From the NCBI RefSeq assembly GCF_011386835.1, contig NC_088791.1, forward strand, positions 10,106,998 to 10,170,997: a stretch of 64,000 nt of DNA, given 5' to 3'. This stretch comes from Chrysemys picta bellii (Eukaryota; Chordata; Testudines; Emydidae). Every line of letters begins with the position of its first letter. Within the stretch, counting starts at the first letter, position 1. A program made the translations under genes and the position numbers. The notes beneath the pieces were generated by a model that had not been told where the DNA came from, searched no databases, and worked only from the letters and a program-made list of their open reading frames with translations. Positions 22,399 to 33,895 of this stretch are shown one piece after another.

Positions 22399-22459
22399 AC
22401 TGGAGACAAATTAGAACTGGGTGGGACAAGATGATGCAGAAAGTGGTTCTGGTAGGTGA

Positions 22460-22581
22460 TTTATTTGAGCATACGCTTTCGTGGGAAAGCGTATGCTCAA
22501 GTAAATTTGTTAGTCTCTATGGTGCCACAAGTACTCCTATTCTTTTTGCAGATACAGACTAACACGGCTGCTCCTCTGAAA
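22460..22581 (+). mobile_element. Penelope-like tail with inverted 5' start
   Basis: An exact 12-bp duplication TCTGGTAGGTGA (22448-22459, 22582-22593) flanks a plus-strand lineage A tail ending AGACTAACACGGCTGCTCCT. Its 5' end folds back: TTGAGCATACGCTTTC (22465-22480) is the inverse of 22485-22500, with a 4-base loop GTGG. Confidence 0.85.
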
Positions 22582-22593
22582 TCTGGTAGGTGA

Positions 22594-23966
22594 GTATGTG
22601 GCTTGCTTTCCTCTGAGTCAGGGTCCCAGATGGCCAATGCCATTTGTCCATCAAATGCCCCATGTACCATTTTTTGGATCAAGTGTAAAATTTCAGAGGT
22701 TTTGACCATTTTGATCATTAAGGCTCTCATGACCCTCTTCCAAAGAGAAAACTCACTAGTCCTATTGTCCTAGCTCAATGCCAGCTTGGGTCATTACCAT
22801 TCTGCCTCCCTAAAATCCGGGCCGTGGTTTTAACTGGATATAGGGATTGTTATCTACCTATTGTCTTTAACTGTGCAGTGTTAAACTGCAGCTGTGTCTC
22901 TCTGCTCCCCCCCCCCCCCCCCCCGAGGCTGCATTTCAGTGATGGATAAATGACTCCCTGTGCATAATGTGTGTATTGGCTTATAAAGTCTGGTGGTGAA
23001 AGACACTATTTTAATGTAAGGTCATTGTAATCGTTTTGGATGAGCATTCACAACTTGGGAAGCTCTATCTGAAATGAACCTTCTGATCACTAGCCACTGC
23101 CCCAAACTGCAGCCTTGAACCCATGCCTAGTATACCAGGAACGTGAGTGGAGTGATTCTCAATGACAATACACGTACCTCAGGCGTTTGTGCCTGGCCCT
23201 CTCACTAGTCTAGCGTTCATCTTCATTGCAAACTTAACTGAGGCTCAGGTGAGGTAGGCGGCACCCCCTGAGCTATAGGGCAGACCCCAAGGTAGCTGTT
23301 AATGCATGTTGCTACTCCGAGTAGCACTCACTAACTGCAGTGAAGGCAAGTAGCCTAGGGAACTCACAACAGTTGAGTCATGACGGCCCTCCAATCCTTT
23401 CCCATAAGCCCCCTGACCAGAAGTGGATGATCAATCTGCCTCTTATTTTTCCCTCCAGTATCACCTGATCATGAATCCCATCCTTTGATGGCCAATAAGG
23501 AACAGAGCTGTAGATATCACTTGTGTTACCCGTTATCCAAGCAGGTGGAACAGCACATCCCTTGGCAGAGAAGTTGGTAGTCCAAAGAGAAGAGGCAGTT
23601 TGGCCAGGAAACCAAGGCCTAAAGCTGGTGTTGGAATGATGTCTGGGAGTCATGCCCCCTAGCCAGAGGAAAGGGACCGGAGCATGGGTGTGAAGAGAAA
23701 GTGATGGTGGCTGGATATCAGTTTTATAGCAGGTTCTGAAAGGCTTCATTGCCTATGGTATTTGTGTGGACACTCCTGAAATACGTGCAGCACAGTAGGG
23801 GGTGGTAGGATCACAAGAGATTTGACGTCTGGATCGTAGCTGCAAGGTTTGGTAAACTCCAAACTCAACATCAAGTTGAAGCAGCTGTGGGAGCTTGGAC
23901 GTCATGCAGAGGCCTCCCACCAGCCAGGAAGCACTAGTCAATCCAAGGCAAACAGGAGGGGAAAAC
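22594..23966. other. Unassigned DNA with a poly(C) run
   Basis: A run of 19 C lies at 22906-22924. No gene or clear repeat was recognised in the rest. The frame at 23378-23749 (-) has no domain or splice support. Confidence 0.4.
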
Positions 23967-23980
23967 GTCTCCTTGGATAG

Positions 23981-24100
23981 GTTTCAGAGTAGCAGCCGTG
24001 TTAGTCTGTATCCGCAAAAAGAACAGGAGTACTTGTGGCACCTTAGAGACTAACAAATTTGTTAGTCTCTAAGGTGCCACAAGTACTCCTGTTCTTTTTG
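23981..24100. mobile_element. Fold-back Penelope-like insertion (inverted dimer)
   Basis: Two lineage A tails face each other. The left copy (23981-24057, minus orientation) retains the 3' terminus. The right copy (24058-24100) is its exact 43-bp inverse and lacks the terminal 34 bases. The whole is flanked by a 13-bp duplication TCTCCTTGGATAG (23968-23980, 24101-24113). The palindrome has no spacer, so its arms are 24015-24057 and 24058-24100. Confidence 0.9.
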
Positions 24101-24113
24101 TCTCCTTGGATAG

Positions 24114-25041
24114 TCTTCATACAGGATTTAGCAGCAGCATGGGCCAAATGCTGTCTGTTCTCTAGCCCATCATGTGGCTTCTGAGGAACTGGAAGGCACA
24201 GCCGTCTCCAGATACATGACACCTTCTAAACCAACTGTTCTGCTCCCTGTCTGACTCTGAGTCTTCTCTGTTTACGGCACTGGCCCCTGTTGGCCCTGCA
24301 GAGCCTACACAGCTATGGGAGAGCCAGCTGGTTTCTATTCTGCCTCCACACACCATAGCTGTGTTCCAGGTACAAAGCCTTTAGTACTGCTGAGGCAGAA
24401 AGAAGCCGATGTGAGTCTCATCTCCTGGGTGGCGTACGCAGGGCTGGTAGTTAGAGAAACCCTCTTTTGGCTTCTAGGTGGAGCCATCTGCTTCAGACGC
24501 CCTCGAGAGATTAAACAATCAGCTCCCTGATGTTAGTTTTACAGTCACCGTAACCCCCCTTGAAAACTGCACGCTGACCTTTGGGTGGGATACTGAACAC
24601 TGAACCCTTGGTGCCCCTGCAAAGATGCAATGCTTTAGTCTTTATTGTGTGCAGAGACTTGGCTGGATTGTGGGCTCTCCTACAGATTGCTCTAGAGTTT
24701 ACTTAGTCCTAAAATAGGAATAACCCAAGAGGGAAGAGCAAAGCCATCAGGCACGCCTAAATGGTGAGGATATATGTGCAGTACAAGAGATGGGTTTCTC
24801 AGTGGACTTGGTAAGGGAGCAGTGCTTTCTACCGGTAGGTCATTAGTTCAAATCAGTAGGGACCCAACTTTCTCATTGCTGTTCGGTGGGCAATGCAAAA
24901 TGAGTTTGGGGTTGCTTGCCCCCTGCTTGGCAGCCTCTACAGGGTGCCTTTGAGGCTGAATTACTCTCCCTTCTACAGTGGTTTCTTCAGGGCAGAGGTG
25001 TGACCTATTTCTGGGCCACAGCATGGGGAAGTATGCAGGGT
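24114..25041. other. Unassigned DNA
   Basis: No gene or repeat family was recognised. Confidence 0.4.
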
Positions 25042-25049
25042 GCTGCCTC

Positions 25050-25173
25050 TAGAGTGACCAGACAGCAAGTGTGAAAAATCAGGACGGGGGGTGGAGGGTA
25101 ATAGGAGCCTATATAAGAAAAAGACCCAAAAATCGGGACTGTCCCTATAAAATCGGGACATCTGGTCACCCTA
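25050..25173 (-). mobile_element. hAT MITE, TAGGGTGACC type
   Basis: The ends TAGAGTGACCAGAC and TCTGGTCACCCTA are inverted repeats. The flanks carry an exact 8-bp duplication GCTGCCTC (25042-25049, 25174-25181). A second copy in the opposite orientation lies at 56398-56523. Confidence 0.8.
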
Positions 25174-25304
25174 GCTGCCTCTGGCCTGTAGAAACAGGCC
25201 CTCAAGCTGACCCCTTTTGCCAACATTAAATCCACGTGTTGGGGGAGAAGTGAAGGGCAGAGCTCACAGTTCATGGCTACACGGGGGATTTGTGTATGGC
25301 CCAG

Positions 25305-25460
25305 TGGGTTGCTGAGTTCCTGTCCTTGTGCTGTGTGACCTTGGGAAATCACTTCTCCTCTCTGGCCTACGTTTGCCCCATCTTTAAAATGGGGATGCTA
25401 CTGATTCACTTCACAGGAGTGTGAATGGGGCATTCCTAGTGTAGCGCTTTGGAAATGCAA
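25305..25460 (+). mobile_element. MIR-type SINE
   Basis: GTGTGACCTTGGGAAATCAC, CTCTGGCCTACGTTTGCCCC and TAAAATGGGGATG follow the MIR core. A TAGTGTAGCGCTTTGGAAATG tail follows. Confidence 0.7.
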
Positions 25461-26430
25461 CCCCCTTTACTGCTTGGATCCCAAACCATCAAACTCCACA
25501 GGCATGTTCCAGTTGCATTGGGCTCCAGTGGAAGAGCCCTTCCAAAGAAGGTTGCTTGTTTCCCCCTCCCGCAAGGAAACGAGCCCAGGACTCATGGCTT
25601 GAAGCAGTTGGGCGAAGCAAAGCAAAAGCCTACGTTGGGTCCCTGACCTGCCAGCTGTCTGGCCTAAGAAGCAAACCCATCTACAGACACTGTAAGTGGC
25701 TGAGCAGGGGCTACTGCCTCCTTTCCAGTGTCGGTCCTGTACTATCTTCCAAAGTGGCCGTTTGCCTTTAGTTTCAGCCTGTTTCTCTCCTGTTCTCTAA
25801 GAGCATTAACTGCCCCTAAGGCTTTCGCCTCGGGCCATTAAGTAGTGGGTTGGTCATTATGAACCACTTGGCAGTGACTGATTATGCTGGGCCTTGTCGC
25901 TTAGGAAAATGTGGAACTGATTGGCTGCATGACCCCATTTGACCTCTGGAATTCTGAGTGTAACCTGGCTTCAGAAATAATAAACTCAAATAATTAGCAG
26001 AGAAATCCTCCAATGACGTGTCTAATTGATTGGAAACACCAGTCCCCAAGACAGGCTGGCGGCAAACAGAGACGCTTCTAGAATTTCCTTGCGCCGGGAC
26101 CCATCTGATGTTAATCCCCTTGTTTGACAGCCGCCTGGGCATCTTGGGCAGGGTAACAGTTGGGGGCACAAGTCTTGCACAGAAATACTCAGGAAGAGAA
26201 TTGTATGGGAGCTGAGGGCCTGTCTGCCTTTCCTGCAATTCATCAGCTGGAAAGCTGAGCTCTCACCTTCTGGGAAATAAATCCAGTCACTCCCCCATGG
26301 AGCTCTGCCATGTGTTAAGAAAGACCTACCCTTTTCCACACACTTCACCCTTGAATAGACCTCGGGGGGGATGGGACATGCCCCACACTGGTGTAAATCT
26401 TCGTAATACGATCCCTCCTGCCCTGTCTTA
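25461..26430. other. Unassigned DNA
   Basis: No repeat was recognised. The 186-codon minus frame at 26022-26582 runs into the LTR below and has no domain, signal peptide or splice support. Confidence 0.4.
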
Positions 26431-26435
26431 CATGC

Positions 26436-26882
26436 TGTCACGGCATTTGGGGGGAGACAAGGCCCTGCACCCCCGGCTTCCTGCGATTCACTGTGACTCT
26501 CAGCCAGACAGTAGAACAGAAGGTTTATTAGACGACAGGAAACACAGTCCAAACCAGAGTTTGTAGGCCTAAACAGGACCACTTAGTCAGGTCCTTCTGG
26601 GGAGTAGGGCGCTTAGACCCCAACCTTGGGGTTCCCTCCGATTCCCCAGCCAGCCCAAGACTGAAAAAAAACCCTCCAGCAGTCTCACCCCCCCTCTCTC
26701 GAGCTCCTCCTCCAGGCTTTGTCCAGTTTCCTGGGGAAAGGTGTCACCTGGCGCCACCCCTCTCCCGGCTCAGGTTACAGGCTCAGGTATCACCCCCTGC
26801 TATCCCATCCCCAATGCAGACAGTCCCAGTAAAACTAGACGACATTCCCAGGTCAGTCCGCCCCACTCCCTACGGCGTCACA
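26436..26882 (-). mobile_element. Probable solo LTR
   Basis: The ends TGTCACGGCATTTGGGG and TACGGCGTCACA give the TG...CA pattern. The flanks CATGC and CACGC fit a diverged 5-bp duplication. Minus orientation is suggested by AATAAACC (reverse of GGTTTATT near 26521). No internal retroviral or Gypsy coding region adjoins it. Confidence 0.55.
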
Positions 26883-26887
26883 CACGC

Positions 26888-28609
26888 GTCTCTGAGCCGT
26901 GAGACAAAGAGTTAACAGTGTGCACATTTCAAGTATCATTGGTAGCATCTCAGTGAGCACCCACTGAAACGATTGAGGCAGTTTGCACCTCAAAGCTATT
27001 GTTTCAGGCTCACCGCAAATTCAAGCAGACGTCCGTCACATTTTGAAGGTTCTCTTTGCAGTCCTACCAGTGAGAGAACTCTTTTTTTTAAAAGAAAGCT
27101 GAGACTGGTGAACAATTGAGACATCTGTCCATGCCTCTGGTTAGTCCCTCGCAGCGGGCGTACCCCTCCACTTTGAGAAATGCTGCTATACAGTGAAATT
27201 CACTGTAGGGCAGAGGGACAGCCCAAGACACATCAGGCTTATTTTGACTAGTTCAAAGGCGCTTTGCACAGAGGTGCATTTCCCTCCTACTTGTTATTCC
27301 TAGCTAATTATTTATTTCCCATCTAGCTAGTTGACTTAGCTTTTGTTTTCTGTTAACATCTTCTCCGCAGGCTTTGATTTGCACAAGCCTCCGTGGTTAT
27401 TCATAGTTGTTTGACCCCCTGATGGGAAACTTCAGCCCATGGAATGTTTGTGAACAACTGTGCTTGCTTTGACTAAACACAGAATGTGATTGGTCACCTC
27501 AGTCACATGATATTGTTTCTGCAACTTTAAGATGGCCACATGACCACCGCCAGTGTGGGCATTCCGATGGTGGGGTTAGGGAGCTAGGTTGGGACTCAAG
27601 AGGCTGTCACAGCCAGGACGTGGGCGGTTTGACATAGTGATCAGAGCAGGAGTTGGAATCCAGGCCGGGTCAGATGCCAGGAGGTTAGAATCTGAAATAT
27701 GCCAGGGGGCAGACTGAGAGGTGTCAGGCGGGGGTCAGGTTACCAGGAGACCAGAGTCAGGCAGTAGAAGCAAGTAGCACAGGAGAAACCCGGTTGCATG
27801 GACAGGTTTTTACAGGTTCTCCCCGTTCCCACACAGGCCTGATGACCTTCCCTTTTCTCCCTAAGACTGTATTTCTTTTTTAAACAGACGATCAATCCAT
27901 TTACTACTAATTGTAGCATAAAAATCACATATGAGCAGATAACCATCTGGATTCACCGACTCTTCCACCTGCCCCCGCGGGAACCTGTTCTGAAGGACTT
28001 AGGGGGGTTATGCTTTCTACCTAAAGGTAGATGCAGCACGATGTTTGAGGCTTTTAATTCTGACTCCTCCCGCCCCCAACAATGAAAGTTCCTAGATGCA
28101 GGTATTGAGAGCGGGGGAGGGGAATTGCACACAAGGTGAAAAATTGCAGGTTTTGTTCTGTTTTTCTCAAAAGCAAAAATGGGGGGAGCTTATTTGGTGG
28201 GGAGGGGACTCATCCCTGATTCCCGCCCCTGAGTCCTACAGAAGCAATGGGCGATTTTTTACTGGGTAGCTGAGATTCTCTTGAAAAATTGGTATTTGTT
28301 TTGGGCCTGGATCAGATGCCTGGAAATGTGTCATACCTCAGTGAGATGAATTTTTTGTTTGCCATTTATATCTTGCCACCATCCTACCCCAGAAAAGAAC
28401 AATCTGTCTTCTCTGGTGCAAATTTACCCCAGGCTGAATATTAAACATGGGGAATTATAATCTGCTCAATCCACAGCTCTGGCTGAGGCCTGCTTGGTAC
28501 AGGGAGCAAAAGCTTTATGGCACCTTTGCACTTCTCTGCTTCTTCTACCTGGTGTAAGTCAGAGCTCCCTTAGGGCTGCTCTAACTTTTACCCAACTGTC
28601 TCAAGAAAG
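26888..28609. other. Unassigned DNA
   Basis: A hAT-like right end (ACTTTGAGAAATGCTG) occurs near 27176-27191. A repetitive G/A-rich stretch with GTCAG and CCAGG words lies at 27600-27780. No exon was recognised. Confidence 0.35.
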
Positions 28610-29058
28610 CTGTTGGTAAATTGGTTCAGAGAAGAGCCATGAGAATGAATTATTAGAAAACATGCCAGGTGGTGATAAACTCAAGGAGGTCAATCTATTT
28701 AGCTTAACAAAGAGAAGGTTAAGAAGTGACTTGATCACGATCTACAAGTACCTACATGGGGAACAAATATTGAATCTTGGGCTCTTCAGACTAGTAGACA
28801 AAAGTATCACGAGATCCAGTGCCTGGAAGTTGAAGCTAGACCAATTCAGACTGGCAATATTGCATAAATGTTTAACAATGAGGGCCATTAACCGCTGGAA
28901 CAATTTTCCAAGGGTCGTGGTACATTCTCCACCACTGGCAATTTTTAAAGAAAGACGTATGTAGTTCAAAAGGATTTTTTTCAGGGACGTTCTCTGGCCT
29001 GGGCTATGCAGGAGGTCAGACGTGATCACAATGGTTCCTTCTGGCCTTGGAATCTGTG
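28610..29058 (+). mobile_element. Old CR1 LINE 3' end
   Basis: The reverse-transcriptase C terminus is readable (KLKEVNLFSLTKRRLRSDLI, then RAINRWNNFPRVVVHSPPLA). A CR1 3' UTR follows, ending CCTTCTGGCCTTGGAATCTG. It is 5' truncated. Confidence 0.8.
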
Positions 29059-29060
29059 AC

Positions 29061-29257
29061 TGGGGGAGGGATAGCTCAGTGGTTTGAGCATTGGCCTGCT
29101 AAGCCCAGGGTTGTGAGTTCAATCCCTGAGGGGGCCACTTAGGGATCTGGGGCAAAATCAGTACTTGGTCCTGCTAGTGAAGGCAGGGGGCTGGACTTGA
29201 TGACCTTTCAAGGTCCCTTCCAGTTCTAGGAGATGGGATATCTCCATTAATTATTAT
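29061..29257 (+). mobile_element. Turtle tRNA-derived SINE, full length
   Basis: The head has RNA polymerase III promoter boxes: A box TAGCTCAGTGGTTTGAGC at 29072 and B box GGTTGTGAGTTCAATCC at 29109. A SINE body (GGGGCAAAATCAGTACTTGG) follows, then a tail (GGACTTGATGACCTTTCAAG, AGGTCCCTTCCAGTTCTAGG) related to the CR1 3' end. This matches my memory of the cryptodiran polIII/SINE, mobilised by CR1 through its shared tail. It looks young, with little decay. It is not a functional tRNA gene. Confidence 0.85.
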
Positions 29258-29258
29258 A

Positions 29259-29322
29259 AGGGGGTTGGACTAGATGACCTCTTGAGGTCCCTTCCAACCC
29301 TGATATTCTATGACTCTGAGGG
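29259..29322 (+). mobile_element. CR1 3' tail fragment
   Basis: GGGGGTTGGACTAGATGACC followed by AACCCTGATATTCTATGA is only the last ~60 bases of young CR1, directly abutting the SINE. Confidence 0.8.
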
Positions 29323-30060
29323 CTCCTTCCAGCTCCTGGAAAGAGCTGGGGTGTAGCGATGTTCCAGCCAGATCCCATATGTGGGGGGCTGAATGAATGG
29401 TGGAAGGAAACACAGAGCAAATCTGCATGCTGTACGATCCTTGATGTTTCCCTACACTAAGGAAATTCCCAGCTTCTCAGAGTCTGCCAGATGTATGCCA
29501 GAAATTGAGTGCAAGGGGGCCACGATAGAGAATTGGTCCTGGTATTTCGAGCAGAAACCTTATGGTTTATAAACGATAAACTAGACAGTATAGGGTGTCT
29601 TTGTTTATAATATGGTGGACAAACGTGTGCCAAAATACTTGCCCGTCACATATATCTATGCACCCTTACATAGGATCTCAAAGGGTTTTACACCATATAG
29701 ACCTGATTCTGCCACCCTGATGTGCTCAAGCTCCCCTAAAATTAGTGAGAGCCCTAGGAGATAGACAGGGATCATCATTGCCTTTTCCACCGCTGACGTG
29801 CATCTGGGGTGGAAGGCAGCAGCTGTTTAACAGCACCATTATACTAATGTGTCTGCAAATGCACCAGGAAACGAGTGAGGGGGCTATTTGGATAATGGAG
29901 TGGCTGAGGCAATACAATTAGAATTGTATTCCTAGCCTCAGTCGGGTGGAGGGGAGAGGTCCCTTTCAGTTTTTCAGAGCATCTCCTGATTTTTTATTCC
30001 CCCCATGACATTCCTGAGAGAAAAGGAGGAGGATTGGAGAGGAAAGGGAATCATGATGAC
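29323..30060. other. Unassigned DNA
   Basis: ATAGGATCTCAAAGGGTTTTACA near 29673 resembles a MIR/L2 tail. Otherwise nothing was recognised. Confidence 0.35.
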
Positions 30061-30061
30061 A

Positions 30062-30200
30062 CTCTGCACTTAGATACCACAGCACCTTTATTGCTATTAT
30101 ATTGTCTAACAGATGAGAAAACTGAGGCATTAAGAGATTAAGCTGGGAACAGGGAACCCAGGAGTCCTGACCCTGTCCTGTGCTCTAACTACTAAACCAC
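30062..30200 (-). mobile_element. MIR-type SINE
   Basis: CTAACAGATGAGAAAACTGA followed by GGAACCCAGGAGTCCTGACC and CTAACTACTAAACCACACT is MIR in reverse orientation. Confidence 0.7.
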
Positions 30201-30527
30201 ACTGAAAAAGACAGAAACTGGAGCATGACTAGCACTTGGGACCCCGGCAGAGACTAGCCCTGGTTTAATTTAACCCAGGAGTGCTGCTGGGCTTGGTTCT
30301 GAGAGTTCAGGACGTTCGTGCATATGGATGAGTAGATGCAAAATGCAAAGAGTGAGGGAAAGGAGACCGAGATGTGCAGCCAATGGACGCTCAGTGCTTT
30401 GTTTTCTACAGCCAAGGGCTCTTCACAATCAGGCTTGATGTGATTGACGTTCACTTTAACCCATCCGCATACTGAGATGTGATGCAGAGGAAATTGTCTG
30501 CAATCACAAAGCCATGAGGGATTAAGG

Positions 30528-30602
30528 GCCTGATCCAACTCCCATTGAAGTCAATAGAAAAAAATACCATTGGCTTCGGTTGTCGTTAGATTGGGCCCTA
30601 AG
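30528..30602. mobile_element. Palindromic GGGCCTGATCC MITE, short form
   Basis: AGGGCCTGATCCAACTCCCA at the left and AGATTGGGCCCTAAG at the right are inverted. The centre holds TTGAAGTCAATAG. Confidence 0.6.
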
Positions 30603-30654
30603 AGAGAATGTGGCTGTCGGTTAACGCAGTACATAAGTGTCAGGGATCTGCCTA

Positions 30655-30795
30655 TTGTATTTGCCAAGTGCCCATCACCATGGTATCTAGGCTCCTGGGT
30701 TCTTTTCCTGTTTCTGCTGCTGATTTACTGGGACCTTGGGCTAGTCACTTAAGCTCTATGCACCTCAGTTTCTGTTCATGTGTATCAGAGTATAA
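30655..30795 (+). mobile_element. MIR-type SINE
   Basis: GGGACCTTGGGCTAGTCACT and TATGCACCTCAGTTTCTGTT identify the MIR core. The head is weakly preserved. Confidence 0.6.
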
Positions 30796-31687
30796 TATGG
30801 ATGAAGGGTGCTTTTCTCTTGATCCAGCAGAGGGATGAGTTCCTGAAAGCCCACACATCTTCCACATGTGGTAGGATCAGTGGGCTGGCTTGATGTGTAG
30901 ATCATTCTTACTTAGGGAAAGTCACCTTGGTCAAGAACCTGTGAAATTTTAATGTTGCGTATTGACACTCTCAGGGCATCCGAGTAAGCTCTTCATGAGG
31001 AGATCGATATTTGTCTGACGTTTCAGTGGATAATGTTGCTTTTCTCTGATTTTTTTTCATTGGATTCGGCTAGCTTTTACCAAATTCACTAAAAGGGGTG
31101 TGAATGGATCTATAATCACAGAGTTAAAAGAAGAAATGCCCTTTGGTGTGTTGCTCACACCACCGTAAACTGAAGGAATTTTATCCACTTTGCCCTCCTA
31201 GATGAGGGTTTGTATGCTTTGTGCACTTCACTCAACTTGGGCAGCAAGGCTGGCCTGGCCTGGTTAGCCTGTCTGGTCAGTTTCACATTTTCTGAGTATT
31301 GGACAGTGCTGCTCTGTTGGGGTTCCCAGCTCTGCAGGCGAAAGTTTACAGCTGGAATTCAGGCATGCAGACAGATGCCACGGTGAAGAACAAAATAGAA
31401 AATAAAACTTGCCTTAGTTGAAAAGCCCTGCTCCTGTTCCCCCTGAAGTGGGTATCAGAACACTCCACTGACGTCAGGGGCTCAGGATCTGTCCCATTAA
31501 CAATACATTCTCTGTAGCACATTTTAGGTGGGGCCTGAGCTACATATTTGCTCCTTAATAAAAGGCACATTTGCAAGGTCCTGTCTGTGCTCTGGTGTGG
31601 CTGGTGGCTAATCAAGTCCTGCTGCTTTGGAGCCCTGAGTGGAATGCCGTGTGGGGCACTGAATCATCTGCCCTAGATAACCTACGG
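30796..31687. other. Unassigned DNA
   Basis: No gene or repeat was recognised. Confidence 0.4.
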
Positions 31688-31861
31688 CAGGGATCGGCGA
31701 CCTTTGGCACGCGGCCCATCAGGGAAAGCCGCTGGTGGGCCGGGACGGTTTGTTTACCTGCAGCATCCGCAGGTTCGGCCGATCGCAGCTCCCACTGGCC
31801 GCGGTTCGCCGTTCCAGGCCAATGGGCGCTGGGGGAAGCGGCTTGGCCCAAGGGATGTGCT
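31688..31861. mobile_element. Half of a palindromic hAT MITE
   Basis: CAGGGATCGGCGACCTTTGG is a hAT-type terminus. It is followed by TTTGTTTACCTGCAGCATCC and TGGCCGCGGTTCGCCGTTCC. The family I remember is a long palindrome with the same sequence mirrored; here only the left half survives, ending near the centre. No target duplication can be tested. Confidence 0.6.
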
Positions 31862-32411
31862 ATGGTTTAGAAAGAACTATTCTGCTAAATCATTAACAGC
31901 GAAAGGAGCATCGGCCTGGGATGAAGGTAAATTTAGTTCACTCTGATTTAATCATATTTGGAGTGCACAGCTGCCTTGGTAGCAGAACCATTACCCAAGT
32001 GTTGTAAACTCACCATCCATTTGGGGCCCAACTTAAGTTGATAGAGTCTCTTTAAAAAGAAATAACTCCATCGAACATGTCAGCAGTAATGCACACTGAA
32101 CAATTAAAGGATTGACAGTTCCTGCTCTGGACTGCATTTAGAATTCATTACGTTTCGGTTTTCAAATGGAAGCAGGGTGCAAATGCCAGAAAGAGTCATA
32201 AAGGAGCTAATGTTTATTTCTGCTTACACTTGTATGAGTTAAAAACAGATTCACCTTTATATACAAACAGAAAGTCACTGCCTTGCAGAAACAGATGGCT
32301 CAGGTGATAGGCACAGGGCCTTTGACTTCTAGACCACCAGTTCAGATGCTGCCCCGGTTCGCAGTTCATACTATCTGATGCCAGTTTGATGGCCTTTGTG
32401 AAACAATCTAG
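31862..32411. other. Unassigned DNA
   Basis: ATGGCTCAGGTGATAGGCAC and CCAGTTCAGATGCTG near 32294-32350 have a weak tRNA-like look, suggesting an old SINE. No gene was seen. Confidence 0.3.
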
Positions 32412-32492
32412 AAGCCTTAGAACCCAAATCCTGTGCCATTGAAGTCAATGGGAGGTGTGCCGTTGATTTCAGTGGGCATAGGATTGGGCCTA
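32412..32492. mobile_element. Palindromic MITE, short form
   Basis: ATCCTGTGCCATTGAAGTCA at the left and TAGGATTGGGCCTATAA at the right belong to the GGGCCTGATCC family. Confidence 0.5.
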
Positions 32493-32534
32493 TAATTCAT
32501 CTCTTAGTGGACAATGGACATGCAGACTGTCTTA

Positions 32535-32820
32535 GGGTAGGTCTACACTTACCCGGTAGTTCGGCGGCAAGCAAATCGAACTTCTGGGTTCGACTTATCG
32601 CGTCTTGTCTGGACGAGATAAGTCGAACCCGGAAGTGCTCGCCGTCGACTGCGGTACTCCAGCTCGGCGAGAGGAGTACGTGAAGTCGACGGGGGAGCCT
32701 GCCTGCCGCGTCTGGACCGCGGTAAGTTCGAACTAAGGTACTTCGAACTTCAGCTATGTTATTCACGTAGCTGAAGTTGCGTATCTTAGTTCGAATTGGG
32801 GGGTTAGTGTAGACCTGCCC
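32535..32820. mobile_element. Harbinger-like MITE
   Basis: The inverted ends GGGTAGGTCTACACT and AGTGTAGACCTGCCC are flanked by TTA at 32532-32534 and 32821-32823. Internal palindromes around TTCGACTTATCGCGTC and TTCAGCTATGTTATTCACGT match the element at 17973. It has no transposase. Confidence 0.75.
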
Positions 32821-32823
32821 TTA

Positions 32824-33584
32824 TAAAAATCACTTCTCTGCCAGCACCAGCTGGCTCCCTCATGGATCTCCGCTCACATATGTTGATATGGTCCCAGCAG
32901 GGCAGGGTTGAGTCATGTTGGTGGAGAAGTTTACAGTGGTGGAGAGTCCTGTACCTGTTCTATGGATATCCAGAGTCCCTCAGTCTCCTGGCCTGTCCCG
33001 TTTCAGTAGCACCGATGTCCCATGAGGAAGTCTATCGCCCCAGGAAAATGGAATAGGAAGACCCTGGCAGAGCGTTAACTATAAACTCAGGCCTGTGCTC
33101 TTCCATAAGTGCTAATTATTTATTCAGCAGAGAAGAAGAGCGAGTAATGATCTTACATGCGGCGCCCTATTAAAAAGTGTCTCCACTTAACTGGAGGTCA
33201 CGGACGGCTCTCTCCATGAATGACATCGTCATTTCATAAAAAAGCTTTTTCATTAATTAAAATCCTTTAACCTTATATCGCATCCCGGCTCTGGTAAAGC
33301 AGTACCATTTCCCAATCAATACCTATTACCATATTTCCTAGAAAGGCGCTTTCACCCCTTTACCTAATTATCAGATGAACCTAATTGTGCACATTCGAAA
33401 GCACTTTGTGTCTCTAATATCCATTAACTAGATCAGAGCTGTGATCCGTGTGTCCTTATGGACACTTGTCCATATCAGTAGTCCCAAAGAGTATAAACAC
33501 TGTTTGGTCTCATTCAACTGACATTTCAATCAATGCCAGGGAAAAATAATAATTTGGTCCTGTCCTTTTCTAGACAGGCTAAGA
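32824..33584. other. Unassigned DNA with candidate conserved block
   Basis: About 33095-33440 lacks transposon signatures. It is rich in homeodomain-like words (GTGCTAATTATTTATTC, TTCATTAATTAAAATCC, CCTAATTATCAGATGAACC). Such composition is typical of conserved non-coding elements in introns of developmental genes. Conservation was not tested. Confidence 0.35.
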
Positions 33585-33895
33585 GGAAGGGGATGGTCTT
33601 ATGGTTAAGTCACTGTTTTAGGAGTCAAGGAGATCTGGGTGCAACTCCCTGTTTGCCACAGGCTCCCCGTGTGACCTTGGCAAATTGCTTACTCCGTGCC
33701 TCAATTTCCCCTTTGAAATATGAGGATAATATTTGTGTACTCCCCCTTTGTCTGCCTTGTATTGTTACTGTCAGCTGGTCTGAGCAGGGGCTATCTCTTA
33801 CCGTGTGTGTGTGTGTATACAGTGCCCAGCACAATGGGGCTCTGATCTTAGTTGAGGTTTCCAAGTCCTACCACAATAGATACATAATAATAACT
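33585..33895 (+). mobile_element. Long MIR-like SINE
   Basis: The head (GTCTTATGGTTAAGTCACTG), the core (GTGTGACCTTGGCAAATTGC, GTGCCTCAATTTCCCC) and a long tail (GCAGGGGCTATCTCTTACC, CAGTGCCCAGCACAATGGGG, ACATAATAATAACTACAC) are all present. This is one of the three most complete copies here, with 42780 and 50155. Confidence 0.75.

Noticed and set aside
26022..26582. 186-codon minus-strand frame
   Set aside because: No recognisable domain or splice support, and it enters the solo LTR.
29061..29135. tRNA gene suggested by A and B boxes
   Set aside because: The promoter boxes belong to the head of a SINE that continues into a CR1-like tail. A cloverleaf with a proper acceptor stem is not maintained.
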